Of a stretch of 64,000 nt of DNA, positions 45,239 through 56,634 are shown piece after piece; position 1 is the first letter of the stretch; the number at the start of each line of letters is the position of its first letter. Source of the DNA: Maratus speciosus (lineage: Eukaryota; Arthropoda; Arachnida; Araneae; Salticidae); contig OZ010791.1 in assembly GCA_963932465.1 (NCBI GenBank), positions 150,333,915 through 150,397,914 on the forward strand. Direction: 5' to 3'. Position numbers and translations under genes: made by a program. The notes beneath the pieces are model-generated. The model had not been told where the DNA came from. It made no database searches and was given only the letters and a program-made list of their open reading frames with translations.

Positions 45239-46342
45239 TAGGGATTGACCGAAGCAGCAATTTTGCCGAATACCGAATACCGAAGCTTCGGCCGAAGTGT
45301 ATACCGAAGCTTCGGTATTCGGCAACCGAATACTTGAAACTTTTTAATACGCATTTTTGCATATATTAGCTTAATAAGCTTTAATTGAAATTAAATTATC
45401 AATAATTTAATTCAGTTACATTTTTATTCTTAATCTAATTACACAAAAAAACTAACGACTTCTTTCCACTCACAAATTCATTAACCCATCATTTATTTTT
45501 TATTATTTTATCACTAGTCAATAACCAAAAATAACCTATGGAAGTATTAAACTATACAGGGTATTATTAAGGATAAGGATTGTCAGAAAAGCAAAAGTTC
45601 ATTCAAATACAAAGAAACAATGTTGTCATTAATCTGATTTACTGATTGTCTAAGTCTAATTATAAACATATTGAATAGGAATGTTCTCAAAATACAAAAG
45701 GTATCATATCAGTTTGTACATTTGACTATTTTCTGTGAAATTATTGATAGAATATTTATATTTTGATTAATATTTTAACATTGCGGTGATGAAGAAAAGA
45801 AATTTGAGTGATTTTGATATAATGATTATAAAAGCTATAGGATAGGCATAGGGGGTATACTTATTTGATGAGTGTATTTTCTTTAATATGCACCTAAGCT
45901 ATACAGAGATGAACTGCGATATACTTATTTGATGTGTATATTAAAGAAAATACACATTAAATAAATTTAAATTAAAAAAACAAACAAATGTAGGAGTAAA
46001 TAAAATTAAGTGATAAGGGAAAGATGCACATCTTCTTCACTTTTTTTTTTCTCTGTTGTAGACGGTTGTTTTGATTTCACACCTATGTAGACTATTTTAG
46101 GAAGGAAAAAGTTTTTATTTTTAATTAAAAATGACCTTTGACTTGTTTTTTGTAGTGCAGCTGAACTCTGAACTCATGCACATAATATTGAAACTCATTG
46201 TTTAGTCTATTCTTCTGCTAAATAAATGATAATTCTTCTACTTCTAAGAAAATACTTATCTGCAATTATTCGGCCGAATATTCGGTCTACATGCCGAACC
46301 ACCGAATACCGAATCAACTATTCGGTATTCGGTCAATCCCTA
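45239..46342. mobile_element. hAT-type element with perfect 8-bp TSD
   Basis: Left TAGGGATTGACCGAA and right TTCGGTCAATCCCTA are inverted ends. GTTTAAAT flanks both (45231-45238 and 46343-46350), a perfect 8-bp TSD as in hAT. Both subterminal zones are dense in CCGAATA / TATTCGG words forming nested palindromes, which in hAT elements often bind transposase. 1104 bp and no transposase frame. Confidence 0.93.
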
Positions 46343-46531
46343 GTTTAAATTAAACTTGCGAGTTTAACTTTCCTTACCCTTTTACCACTATAACTTTTTA
46401 TTTTCTTCTAAAGTTTTACTTATAATGAATTTGTATAGTACCCACAGGACATTCAAATAAGAAATAAGAACAATGTAGTATTTTTTGTACAAAATTTTGC
46501 TATAACATTGTCTTAAAGGGGTGTTAAAGAA

Positions 46532-46940
46532 GGGATGGTAAGGAAAAAAAGGAGGACGGTATAGGAAAAAGGGACGGTAAGGAAAATTACCACCTATTTT
46601 TAGGCAAATCATGTTAAGACTAAGTAATAGCCACAATATTCATTGGTTTTTAGAAACAGTTATTTACAGTAGATTAAATAATAAAATAATAATAATAATA
46701 ATAATAATTTACCTCGAAAAGTGCAGGAATAAACCTTGGGGACGGTAAGACTACAAGTAAAGCCACAATGCTTGAAATTGATATTTAAATGCTGATTTAG
46801 ATTCTGCAGTAAATTTCCTGTCAAAGAATTTTAGACATTCTTGCTCTAGCATACTTCTGCATGAGAAAAAGTTGAAAAAAAATTCTGTGTCTGCATCCGA
46901 AGTGATTTTCTGTATAATATTAGCTAGAGGGACGGTAAGG
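46532..46940 (+). repeat. Cluster of GGGACGGTAAGG motifs
   Basis: The word GGGACGGTAAGG or a one-base variant occurs near 46532, 46552, 46571, 46738 and 46929. Copies are unevenly spaced and are not part of an obvious longer tandem unit. Confidence 0.6.
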
Positions 46941-47539
46941 AATCTAAAACCCAGGAACAGTTAAAAAAATAATAACAACCGTAAAAATGTGTGCAGGTTA
47001 ATTTTTTGCCACATATTTATATAAAACAATAGTCCAGTTTTGGAAAAAAATTACTTCGAATTACTTTTATTGAAACAATTTTATACAGACAGCTCCAAAC
47101 TTAAAAGTCAGCATCAGAGACACGCGGCGGTAGGAATTTCGTGGATTTGGACCACCAACATCGTCCAAAAATTAATATCTTGTTAATATTGTTATGCGGT
47201 CATGCACTGGGAGGTTTTCCAGTATAAGAAATAATAAAAAAACAAAACAAGACTACATACTAAAATAAAAATTATTATTCAGGGACTGAAAAATATATAA
47301 AAGTCAAAAATATGTGAGAATGCCTCCTATATCAGCTTGAGTTGAAATCGAAATTAAAATTGAGCTGTTTTGATAGTCATCAAATCAATTCGTATAAATG
47401 TTGTTGCTGCAATAAAATTTGAAAAAAAAAATTACATGAAATAATAGTAAATAGGCATAAAGCAAAAATAGTTAAAAAAAAAAAAAACCCTGCTTTTATA
47501 AACATCAAATGTTCATCTTGAAAATCATACCTAATTTTT
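46941..47539. other. Unassigned AT-rich sequence
   Basis: No gene or repeat recognised. Confidence 0.4.
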
Positions 47540-48115
47540 ATTGAAAAATTGTTATTGTCCTCTGTCAGGGTAGGAAATCAGAAACATATTTGAAGCGTTT
47601 TATTGGTTGAATCCGCATTTTGTTCGTTTTCTGATTGGTCTATACAGTAATCTGTATTTTCCCTTTACTTTCAACAGAGATGGATATTTCTGTTGCCACT
47701 ATGACAAAAAAGTAATAAAAACTACAAAAAGAAAATTAATAACTCAGAAACAAATTGAGATACAGCTTTCAAACAAATTGCATTTAAAAGTACATTTTTT
47801 TCTCTATACGACGGTGTAAAAAGTAATATTGTGGGATGTTTAGAAGTTTAAGAAGGAAATTTCATTTAAAATTGGTCCTGGCGACGGAAAAGTTTTTTCC
47901 CGAACAGCCAATGAAATGCTTGGATAATACGTAAGTTTCAGGAAATCTGACGAGTCGCAGGCGATTTTTGTCGCTTGCAATTTTTACGTGTAATAACACT
48001 ATTAATGTTTAATCCATGGCGTACGTAATGTATGATCAGCTCTGTGAGATGTTTTATGTCTTAAATTTTAGTCTTTGGAAAAATCATTTTCCAAATGGTC
48101 GTTGTAATTTGTTAA
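47540..48115 (-). mobile_element. Family G element, copy 2
   Basis: Reverse-orientation match to 35140-35711. Its outer end GTTGTAATTTG meets TTAA at about 48112. The opposite end diverges after GTTATTGTCCTCTG. It has an extra segment around 47880-47990 with CGACGAGTCGCAGG-like sequence not seen in copy 1. Confidence 0.75.
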
Positions 48116-48516
48116 ATTGCTTTTTTTTTTTTTTATTGCATTTAATAATGTTTCTTAAAAATTTCCATTCCAATACATTAATTTGACGTGAGCTCCGAAA
48201 TCGATTATGATAATTTTTTTTTATAATTTCACGCTTGTTAGGAAGCGCTTAGCAAGTGAATTTATTAAAAATATGTACTGTTCCTTTTTTAACAAGGGGG
48301 TAAAAAAGATATATTATTTAAACTATCTTTTTGAGATTTTTACATTGATTGCCCAACATATAATCGTTAATTAATTAATACTAAACTATTAACTGATAAA
48401 AGCATGTTTTTAAAAATATTTCTCACTTAATTTTGATTATTTTCTACTTTTTAGCCTTTAAAATGCTTCATTGTTGCAGTTTCACAACGATTTGGATTAT
48501 TTTGGAGAGGGTTTAA
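48116..48516. other. Unassigned AT-rich sequence
   Basis: No gene or repeat recognised. Confidence 0.4.
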
Positions 48517-48905
48517 GGGTTTACTCAAATCCAAACTGCTTATTTTCTAATTCATTTTTAAATTCATTTTTGTTCGGAAATGCATCCAGTTGGCAGATTC
48601 CCTTATTGAGAGAATAATATAAAGTGCCGTACTTGTCGATTTTTTGCTAAAAGCAGAATATATTGCAAAAATCACAATCAAAGTTCGCGTTTTGAAACAA
48701 ATTTCTCGAAGCGAGGGAGCTGGGAACGAAAATATAAATCAAGTTTTAATTAATTGAGCGAAAAAGGAAAACACACGGCCACTTATACATCTCTTCAAAA
48801 ATCACGTAAGCAAGTTTCATGTTTTTACTTTTAAAAATGAGTCCGAAAATGTGTCAGAAATTTTCAAGCTGTTGAGGGTGAAAAAATATTTTTTTGAGTA
48901 CACCC
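48517..48905 (-). mobile_element. Family B MITE, copy 5
   Basis: TTAA at 48513-48516 and 48906-48909. Reverse orientation. Its right TTAA is also the left TTAA of family A copy 7. Confidence 0.9.
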
Positions 48906-48909
48906 TTAA

Positions 48910-49339
48910 GGCTGTTCTTAACTGCTCCGCTGAACAAGCGCAAAACGTCCTGACACATTTACAAATTCATTTTTTAACGGAAAGATATAAAATTGGAAAG
49001 CCTGGCCATGGAAGCGATTTGGAATTGAACTGTTTTTTTTTTCTTTCATTTTTTAGATCCGTTAATTACCCACTGAGTTATAAGCGATATCGATCACGTG
49101 ACAAACCCGATTTTCGCCCGCTCTGGGGTAATTTTTCTACTTTCGCGCGGAAATTTGGTTCAAAAGGTCCACTTTGACATTATTTTCTGAAAGATCTATT
49201 GCATTTGCAAAAAAAAAAAATGGAAAAAACAGCTCGATGACATAGTCTCTGAACAACAACGCCAGCTAGTTTCATGCATTTTCGAACAAAAATAAATTAA
49301 AACTTATGTCAGGAAGTTGCCCTTTTGGATTTGAGTACA
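48910..49339 (+). mobile_element. Family A MITE, copy 7
   Basis: Starts GGCTGTTCTTAACTGCTCC right after the shared TTAA. It ends TTTGAGTACAC, which looks like a B-type terminus rather than GAGAACAGCC, and no TTAA follows. Confidence 0.85.
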
Positions 49340-49374
49340 CAAGCATTTGAGTTGGCAGTTGGCTGTTTGCATTT

Positions 49375-49798
49375 GAGTTGGCTGTACTCAACTGCTTTCG
49401 TCAACTAGCGCAAAACGTTTTTACACATTCACTAACTCATTTATAAATGTAAAGGTACAAAATTGGCAGTGCTGACTAGGGAAGCGATTTGGAATCGAAC
49501 TGTTTTATTCATTTATTTATCAATAGATTACCCATCGAGTTATAAGCGAAATGGGTCACGTGAGCTAGGCGTTTTTTCTCCCTTCCTGACTCTTTTTCTT
49601 CTCTCGTCTAGAAATTCTGTTCAAAACGTCAAGTTTGACAGCATTTTCTAAAAGATCTATTACGTTTACAATAAAACGGAAAGAATAATTCGATTACACA
49701 GTTTCTGAATAACAACACCTGCTAGATTTATGCGTTTCCGAACAAAAATCCATTTAAACTTATGTCAGAAAGTTGCCCCTTTGGATTTGAGAACAGCC
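49375..49798 (+). mobile_element. Family A MITE, copy 8 (diverged)
   Basis: Left end decayed (GGCTGTACTCAACTGC near 49380); right end TTTGAGAACAGCC is intact, but the border reads TTAG instead of TTAA. More diverged than other copies. Confidence 0.82.
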
Positions 49799-50079
49799 TT
49801 AGTACAGAGCATCATTAAATCCATTGTTTTTTCAACTCCCATGCAACCGTACAAGTTACAGAAAATATTTGGCTATTTATCCTCTGTGGAGTGGCTAATT
49901 GATAAACGTCCTAAAATTCACGCATTAATTTATAATAAAGTTGCAAAAAAATTAAAGTGTTGTATTGCCATCGGAAACACACCTTTGTGCATAATTTGTA
50001 CAGTTCTAGAATATCAGACAGTGGGTTAAAATTTTATTACAAAATTCCATCTTTATATACAAAAACCAGGTTGAATTAA

Positions 50080-50514
50080 GGCTGTTCTCAACTGCTCTGC
50101 TCAACAAGCGCAAAACGTTCTGACCCATTTACAAATTCATTTTTTAACGGAAAGGTATAAAATTAGTAAGCCTGGCAGTGGAAGCGATTTGGAATGGAAC
50201 TGTTTTTTCCATTTTTTGATCAACCAAATACCTATCGAGTTATAAGCGATTTCCATCTAGTGACAAACACGTTTTTTGAACTTTCTTGAGTGCTCTTTCT
50301 TCCTTCGCGCGGAAATTCGGATCAAAACGCCCACTTTGACACTATTTTCTGAAAGATGTATTGCGTTTGCAAAAAAAAAAAAAAAAAAAAAATGGAGAAA
50401 ATAGTTCGATTACATAGTTTCTGAACAACAACGCCAGCTAGTTTCATGCATTTTCGAACAAAAATAAATTAAAACTTATGTCAGGAAGTTGCTCTTTTAG
50501 ATTTGAGAACATCC
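50080..50514 (+). mobile_element. Family A MITE, copy 9
   Basis: TTAA at 50076-50079 and 50515-50518. Starts GGCTGTTCTCAACTGC, ends TTTGAGAACATCC. Its right TTAA is shared with copy 10. Confidence 0.9.
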
Positions 50515-50518
50515 TTAA

Positions 50519-50957
50519 GGCTGTTCTCAACTGCTCTGCTCAACAAGCGCAAAACGTTTTGAAATGTTTATACAAATTCATTTTTAGCGGAAAGATGTAA
50601 AATTGGAAAACCTGACCATGGAAGCGATTTGGAATCGAACTCTGTTTTCCATTTTTTTTTTTAAATCAATAAATTATCTATTGAGTTATAAGCGGTTTTG
50701 ATCACGTGACAAACACGTTTTCCAACTTTTTTGACTGGTTTTTCTCCTTTCGCGCGGAAATTTGGTTCAAAACGCCTACTTTGGCACTATTTTCCAAAAT
50801 ATTGCGTTTGCAAAAAAAAAAAAAAAAAAAAAAACAGAAAAAATCAGCTTGATGACATAGTTTCTGAACAACACCACCTGCTAATTTCATACATTTTTAA
50901 ACAAAGATGAATTAAAACTTATGTCATAAAATTGTCCTTTAGGATTTGAGAACAGTG
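50519..50957 (+). mobile_element. Family A MITE, copy 10
   Basis: Begins GGCTGTTCTCAACTGC directly at the shared TTAA and ends TTTGAGAACAGTG with TTAA at 50958-50961. Same orientation as copy 9, so the two are head to tail. Confidence 0.9.
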
Positions 50958-50961
50958 TTAA

Positions 50962-51559
50962 ATAAAACAGTCTAATAACAATAATACAGGGTGCGATATT
51001 ATTTTTTCAATTTTGCACATTATTATTTTCCGAAAAACTATTGAAGGAAACGGTCATTTCATCAAAAATCGTACGCATGGAAAAAGATTTTTGTTCCCAA
51101 GATATATATCAGGTCATCAAGTAGTGAAAACTTGTGAAGACTTGTATTTACACTTCAAAGGCTCACACCAGCCCTTATATCCCTACATAAATTAAGTTGG
51201 AAATTGAACGTCAAACGTGACAAATGAAGTGCATTCGTACTATAATTAGTTTTATAAATATTTTTTGCACCGCGTATTGTACTAATTGTATATTTTAGTG
51301 CACTTCATAAGTGCATATCAATTTCATTCTGTTCGAAAGGCTGTCACATCATTAAAATGCACTTGGAATAATTTTTTTCCCATTGGCTGTAATGTAACGG
51401 AAAAATTTGGACTGTCCCTGTAATTAAACTATACATTCGATTTTCATAAAATTTGAAATGGCTCGACAAAGTTTTGCAACAGTTATCTATATTATAAAGG
51501 GCAAACATATCTGTGCGTAACGCATACGTCATTTTGCCAATGGCAACACTTTGAAATGT
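50962..51559. other. Unassigned sequence with a short inverted repeat
   Basis: At about 51224-51310 TGAAGTGCATTCGTACTATA is mirrored by GTGCACTTCA, forming an 85-bp imperfect palindrome. No gene. Confidence 0.45.
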
Positions 51560-51800
51560 GAAATAAAATTTCGGTTTTGCAATTTTCGCTACTGCAAATT
51601 TTAAAACTTCTAAACATCGCACATTTTCAATTTTTACACCGTCGTACAGAGAAAAAAATGTCCTTTTAAACGCAATTTGTTTGAAAGCTGTATCTCAATT
51701 TATTTTTGAGATATTAATTTTTTTTGTAGTTTTTAATACAAGTTTTGTAATCGTGGCAACTGAAGTACTCCATTTATATTCAAAGTAAAGGAAAAATAGT
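51560..51800 (+). mobile_element. Family G element, copy 3 (partial)
   Basis: Matches the middle of family G (ACACCGTCGTACAGAGAAAA, then GAAAGCTGTATCTCAATTT, then AGTAAAGGAAAAAT). Neither end is recognised. Confidence 0.75.
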
Positions 51801-52109
51801 CATGTTTTATTATTTTTATTGATTATATTCTTATTGATGCCATTTTCACATTACAAATAAAAGTAACTTTTATAATTTTTGAACAGAAATTGACGCCAGA
51901 CATTAAACAAAACACGCATTCTTCTTCATAAATCAATTACATTTCAATATTTTTACATTACGCTGATACCGAGTTTGAGACGCTAGGCAAAATGATGCCA
52001 TATTTAAAACAAAACGATCCCTTTTTTTTTTTTTTTTTTTTTTTTTGATAAAACTAAACATTTGAACAATACTAAATGGCCAATACTATGACAACGAAAA
52101 GCAAATTTC

Positions 52110-52147
<38 letters not shown>

Positions 52148-52780
52148 CGCAGGTACTGAGATTAGAACTTAAAGTTTGCACGAATGTTCACATGAAAAGT
52201 TGTATTGGACAAACGTGACTTTAAGTTTGGAGTTACATTCATTAATAATCTATTGCGCGTTAAAATACTTTCAAATTGTGAATTTGAGTAGTGCGTATGT
52301 AAATTATGAGAATTTGAAAATAACGTACAGTTTAGATTTTATGTGGTAAAATTTTATGATGTGACAAACCGAAATCCTTTTTACTAATTTATCATGCCAG
52401 AAAAACAACGTAAGAGCCTCAATCGATAATTTCATCATAATTAATCATCTTGATTACGTATTTTAATACAATTTAATTTTTCAATAATTTCAGCAGTTGA
52501 AATTTGTGAAAATAATAGTTTGGTAATTTTAGGTTAAAAATATTATTTGTTTAAGAGTTAGACAACCAATGTAAGATGAATTTTTTATTGTAATTATTTT
52601 TGTAGGTTTATTATAAATTCGATCTGACAGTTCCTTTCTAACATTTTAGTTCGTCGAATTTCGACGGGTTCAAACTCGTATACTTAAAATTTCAAACCAT
52701 TCGGTTTGGTAGTTTTTGCTCTGTTATATACGGACGGATGACGACTATATGTGCTACGTATTTATATAATTACGAACGCA
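51801..52780. other. Unassigned AT-rich sequence with two poly-T runs
   Basis: Poly-T at about 52021-52046 and 52117-52147. No gene recognised. Confidence 0.45.
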
Positions 52781-53427
52781 CCTAAAAAGAGCCAGATTAC
52801 CAACGGGGTAATCCACCTGTAAATTTTAAGGGTGTACACAAAAAAATATTTTTCCACACTCAACAGCTCAAAATTTTCGGACACATTTTCAGACTCATTT
52901 TAAAAAGTAAAAACATGAAACTTGCTGATGTAATTTTTGAAGAGATGTATAACCGGCCTTGTGTTTTCTTTTTTCGCTCATTCAATTAGAACTTGATTTA
53001 TAAACAATTATTTTCTCAATATGACCATTATTTTCGCCACTTTAACATGACTATTACACCAACTTTGACAGCGTTTTTTGCAACGTTATCAAAAAATCGA
53101 CAAGCATGGCATATTGCATAGTTTCTAAATAAGAGAATCTTCCATATTTTTTTCTATTCAAAACAAAAATTAATATTCTTTATTATTTTTTAATATTCTT
53201 TATTATATCTCAAAAATTAATATTCTTAATTCTTTCAGAACAAAAATTAATTTAAAAATGAATCAGGAAATAAGCAGTTTGGATTTGAGTACACCGTAAC
53301 AGAAATTTTCATCTTATATACAAGCCATATTCATGAAAAATTACTGTCATGAATAACACAACAATTTCTATTCTTTTTTAGTAGTGGAAGTTTGCGCTAT
53401 TGGTAATCTAGCCCTTTAGTAATCACA
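52781..53427. mobile_element. Small inverted-end element hosting a family B copy
   Basis: CTAAAAAGAGCCAGATTACC on the left is mirrored by TTGGTAATCTAGCCCTTTAG on the right, bracketing the B copy at 52830-53295. The TIR is about 22 bp with a few mismatches; a TSD was not seen. Confidence 0.5.
52830..53295 (+). mobile_element. Family B MITE, copy 6 with inner expansion
   Basis: TTAA at 52826-52829, start GGGTGTACACAAAAAAATA; right end GATTTGAGTACACCG with a decayed border. It is longer than other copies because TAATATTCTTTATTAT-type sequence is repeated inside at about 53170-53235. Confidence 0.85.
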
Positions 53428-53980
53428 AGTTTCCTACTCGATGATCTAATAAATATGAATTTTGGTTGTTTATAGTTAAACACTTTAACACTAAATATAC
53501 CAACAATTGGTCATTTGACTGGTACCAAATGGAAATATTTAAATTCGAAACAGAAGACATTTCTTCATAAAATAAATAAAAGGAAAATCAAATAGTAATA
53601 AATTAAATAAAAAAATTAAATAGTTTTAAATAAAAATCCTGGTATGAAAATTTTTATAAAACTTGAGTAAGATTACCGGTATGTTTACTGTTAAATATCT
53701 AATAAATAAAGTCCTTGGTTTTTTTTTTTTTTTTTTCAATCTTAAACTAGCTTTAATTTATGATCTACTGTATTAAAATGTAATATCATTTTAGGCATTG
53801 ATTTATTTGTTCATTTATACTACAAGTTGTTGATGCAAATTAGCCATCACCGGTCACCGATTATGCGTAGCAACAGCTGCTTCGATTCTATCTTCTATCA
53901 ATAATCGATTCTATCGACAGAAAATCGACTTTAGAACGACCTGACTGACTTCTTCCCTTCTTTTAAATTCAGGTAATTCC
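53428..53980. other. Unassigned AT-rich sequence
   Basis: Contains a poly-T run at about 53720-53736. No gene recognised. Confidence 0.4.
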
Positions 53981-53983
53981 ATC

Positions 53984-54390
53984 GTAACTGACGTAACATT
54001 TGATCATCGAATTTTGTTTTCAAAACTATGCGGAAAATTTACTAATAAAGCTAGAACAAGTTTTTACAATTTAAAATATTTCTAACTAAGTACTTTACTC
54101 AAATACCTGCAGATTATTTCAATCTCTCTTTCAGTGCCCAAAATTGCATTTCAGAATTCTGTAACTGACGTAACATAAAATATATAAACATTTTTTCTGC
54201 CTTCATTGAAAAGTGTAAAATTATCAAAACTATCCCGTTAAAAAAAAAAAGTGATTTAATGTTCTCAACAACACTATAAGTAATGCCAAATTATAACAAT
54301 AACTTGTTGAATTAATTTCTGAATAATAAAAAAAAAATGGCATTTACACGTGTAACTAACGTAACTTTTATTGTGTAACTGACGTAACAT
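53984..54390 (+). repeat. Four copies of GTAACTGACGTAACAT
   Basis: The 16-base word begins at 53984, 54161 and 54374 and, with changes, at 54352. The first two are preceded by similar sequence (AATTC or GAATTCT). The core TGACGTAA resembles a bZIP (CREB/ATF-type) site. It is either a small regulatory cluster or the trace of a degenerate tandem repeat of about 180 bp. Confidence 0.6.
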
Positions 54391-54919
54391 TATGACTTTA
54401 CAAAGAGAATAATGGTAGTACTTAACTTATTTTGTAAACAGTAATTTACAATGCCTTTTTATTAGGATTTTATTATAGAATATAAAAATATCAAACTTTC
54501 CAATCATACCCTTAAATTAAACATATTTTAAATTTTAGTACCCCTCACAAAATGATAATTTTCTGTGGAATTGCCCTTCATTGTTTTCTAGTGAAAAATG
54601 ACATTCGGAAACACTTTTAAACACTTTCCAAGATAGTTGCAAGGTGTTTATGACTTTGCTTTGCCCTGTTGTGTGGAGTTGGTCTACCCGTGTTCTAAGT
54701 CACGTAAATATACTAGGATTGCCATATAATTTGTATATGTTATTGTGGCATGTTCGCTATCAAAAATTAAGTGTGTTACATTTGTATTTCGCTTACAGTG
54801 ACATTCCAAAGAATTCCGTTCCAGTATGGTCTATGGGGATAAATCGTTTGCAACGTATTGTGCAAACTTCTGAACACTCACCCTATGTCCATAAATCGTC
54901 GGAAAAACATCTGAAGCTT
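54391..54919. other. Unassigned sequence, somewhat less AT-rich at the end
   Basis: A 116-codon frame (54644-54994) continues into the neighbouring transposon and is not credible as a gene. A TTTCGCTTACAG at about 54800 could be a splice acceptor, but no coding signal supports it. Confidence 0.3.
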
Positions 54920-55112
54920 ACAAGGAGAGGGCCAACCTTGTTCATCACAGATTTTGATTATTTTAATATATGTTGTAGGGTAGAGACCCCTTAGTTTCAG
55001 GTTCAACGGATTTTATTTCATCCAACGCTCCTTAGTTCTTGAGAAACCGGGGGGGGGGGGGTAATAATAGTAGTACACCACTTAAATACCTACTTTGCAA
55101 CCAAAATGACAG

Positions 55113-55190
55113 GTTGGTCGTAGCTCAGTTGATGTGGCGTTTGACGGCTGATCCGCGGGCCCGGGTTCGATACCTGAGCGCGCTACATTT
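55113..55190 (+). ncRNA. tRNA-like sequence in left TIR
   Basis: TAGCTCAGTTGATG (A-box-like, 55121) and GGTTCGATACC (B box, 55164-55174) are spaced as in tRNA. The acceptor arms do not pair well, so it is not a normal tRNA gene. It could still be a pol III promoter. Confidence 0.6.
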
Positions 55191-55913
55191 GTTTTTCTCA
55201 CTTTTTGTTTTATAAATATACTTGTAAGTATAACTTAATAATCTCATTGTCAATTAAAATTTATAGTATTGCATACCAATTATAATTTTAACCTATTTAA
55301 TTTTTTACTTTTAACTAAATAGTTGTATAAAACATCTTAAAACTGTTAATTTTTTTAAAATCACTTTTAAAATGTATTTCATATATTCTTTATTGATACA
55401 ATGATATTGAGCAATTGTGTCAATTCGTGATTTTAAAGAAACATCATTTACGCATCGCTTTAACAAAGGAAGCCAATGCGATAATACTATTATTCTGTTT
55501 TTAAAATAACAAGCATAATTACATTAAAAATTAGCATCATAATTAAATTATAACCGAATTTTTGCATATTAAACATTTTTAAATTTGTAATACGTATGCT
55601 TGTGTTTTCAATTATTTTGCTTTCCCCTTTATCTTATTTCTGCTTTTACTTTTATTTTATTTGAATATTCTTTTATTTTATCATAACTAGATGGCGCCAC
55701 AACAAGTTTTGTCACGATTTTGTAATTTTTATCATTCAATAATAGACCCAATTTCTTTTTAAACATCTTTAAAGGATGATAAATAATAGTGTAAATATAA
55801 AAAATGATAAATTTAAGTTTGTTAACATTATATTTAATGTATGATATTAAAATTTTTAATTTAAATTATTAAATTATAATTAAAAGTATATTTATAAAAC
55901 AAAAAATGAGAAA

Positions 55914-56000
55914 AACAAATGCAGCGCGTTCGGGTTTTGAACCCGGGCCCGCAGATCAGCAAGCAAACGCCGTACTAACTGAGCTACGACCAACCTATCC
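55914..56000 (-). ncRNA. tRNA-like sequence in right TIR
   Basis: Reverse-complement counterpart of 55113-55190. On the minus strand it keeps TAGCTCAGTTAG, but the B box has become GGTTCAAAACC. Differences lie mostly in the anticodon-arm part, so the arms are not identical. Confidence 0.6.
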
Positions 56001-56174
56001 TTTTTGTTACAAAGCAATTATTTAAGTTGTGTACTACTATTAGACCCCCCGGTTTCTCAAGAACTAAGGAGCGTTGGATAAAATCCGTTGAACCTGAGAC
56101 TAAGGGGTCTCTACCCTACAACATATATTAAAATAATCAAAATCTGTGATGAACAAGGTTGGCCCTCTCCTTGT

Positions 56175-56634
56175 TAGATGGATTATAATCTATCTTCTAG
56201 ACAGCTATGACAGTAGCACTTAGTCAAGATGACTAGATGAGCGATCGCTGGTCAGAGATTAATTTCAGGGACGAGACAGCCTGCAAAGGCACTGAATTCG
56301 CAAAGCCCATAAGGTATCCCTGTGATCATTCCCGACTTTCACTTTGAGGCAGATGGTCCCCAGAGTGTGGGAAATTAAGGTGTATCCTAGCTAAAAGCTC
56401 ATGAGCAAATCAGAAACAGGAGGAACAACGATTGGCTGAACCCTAACGCAAAGAAAAGACAATTTTTAGAACTGAGAAGAGAGTCCTGGAGAAGTAGTTA
56501 GTTAATGACGGGGACGCGAAGTGGCAAGTTGGACTTGCGGGACTTGCGCCGAGGTTTCGCTACGGAGAATTAGATTCTCCAGTTCTTATCTTACGCTCTC
56601 ACCTTGTGAGCAGCAAAGCAGACCGGGTCTGCAT
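56175..56634. other. Unique, less AT-rich sequence between transposons
   Basis: Complex sequence continuing, after removal of the two hAT elements, through 57551-57673 and 58928-59040. Contains the small dyads GGAGAATTAGATTCTCC (about 56575) and GGGAGATTCGATCTCCC (about 57587). No coding frame; function unknown. Confidence 0.4.

Larger units (their letters stand above)
54920..56174. mobile_element. 1.25-kb element with tRNA-like sequences in its TIRs
   Basis: Inverted arms of about 280 bp: left ACAAGGAGAGGGCCAACCTT, right AAGGTTGGCCCTCTCCTTGT. Next to the ends the sequence reads TT on the left and TA on the right, so a TTA duplication is possible (TTA|CAAGG and CCTTG|TTA). Further in, both arms share GTAGGGTAGAGACCCCTTAG and the CTTAGTTCTTGAGAAACC block, then a tRNA-like stretch. 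The central 730 bp is AT-rich and non-coding. Superfamily unknown. Confidence 0.9.

Noticed and set aside
54644..54994. 116-codon plus-strand frame as a gene
   Set aside because: It runs across the left border of the tRNA-TIR transposon (54920), shows no domain, and has no splice or codon support.
55113..55190. Functional tRNA gene
   Set aside because: A and B boxes are present but the acceptor stem does not pair and a mirrored copy lies in the other TIR, so it is part of a transposon.
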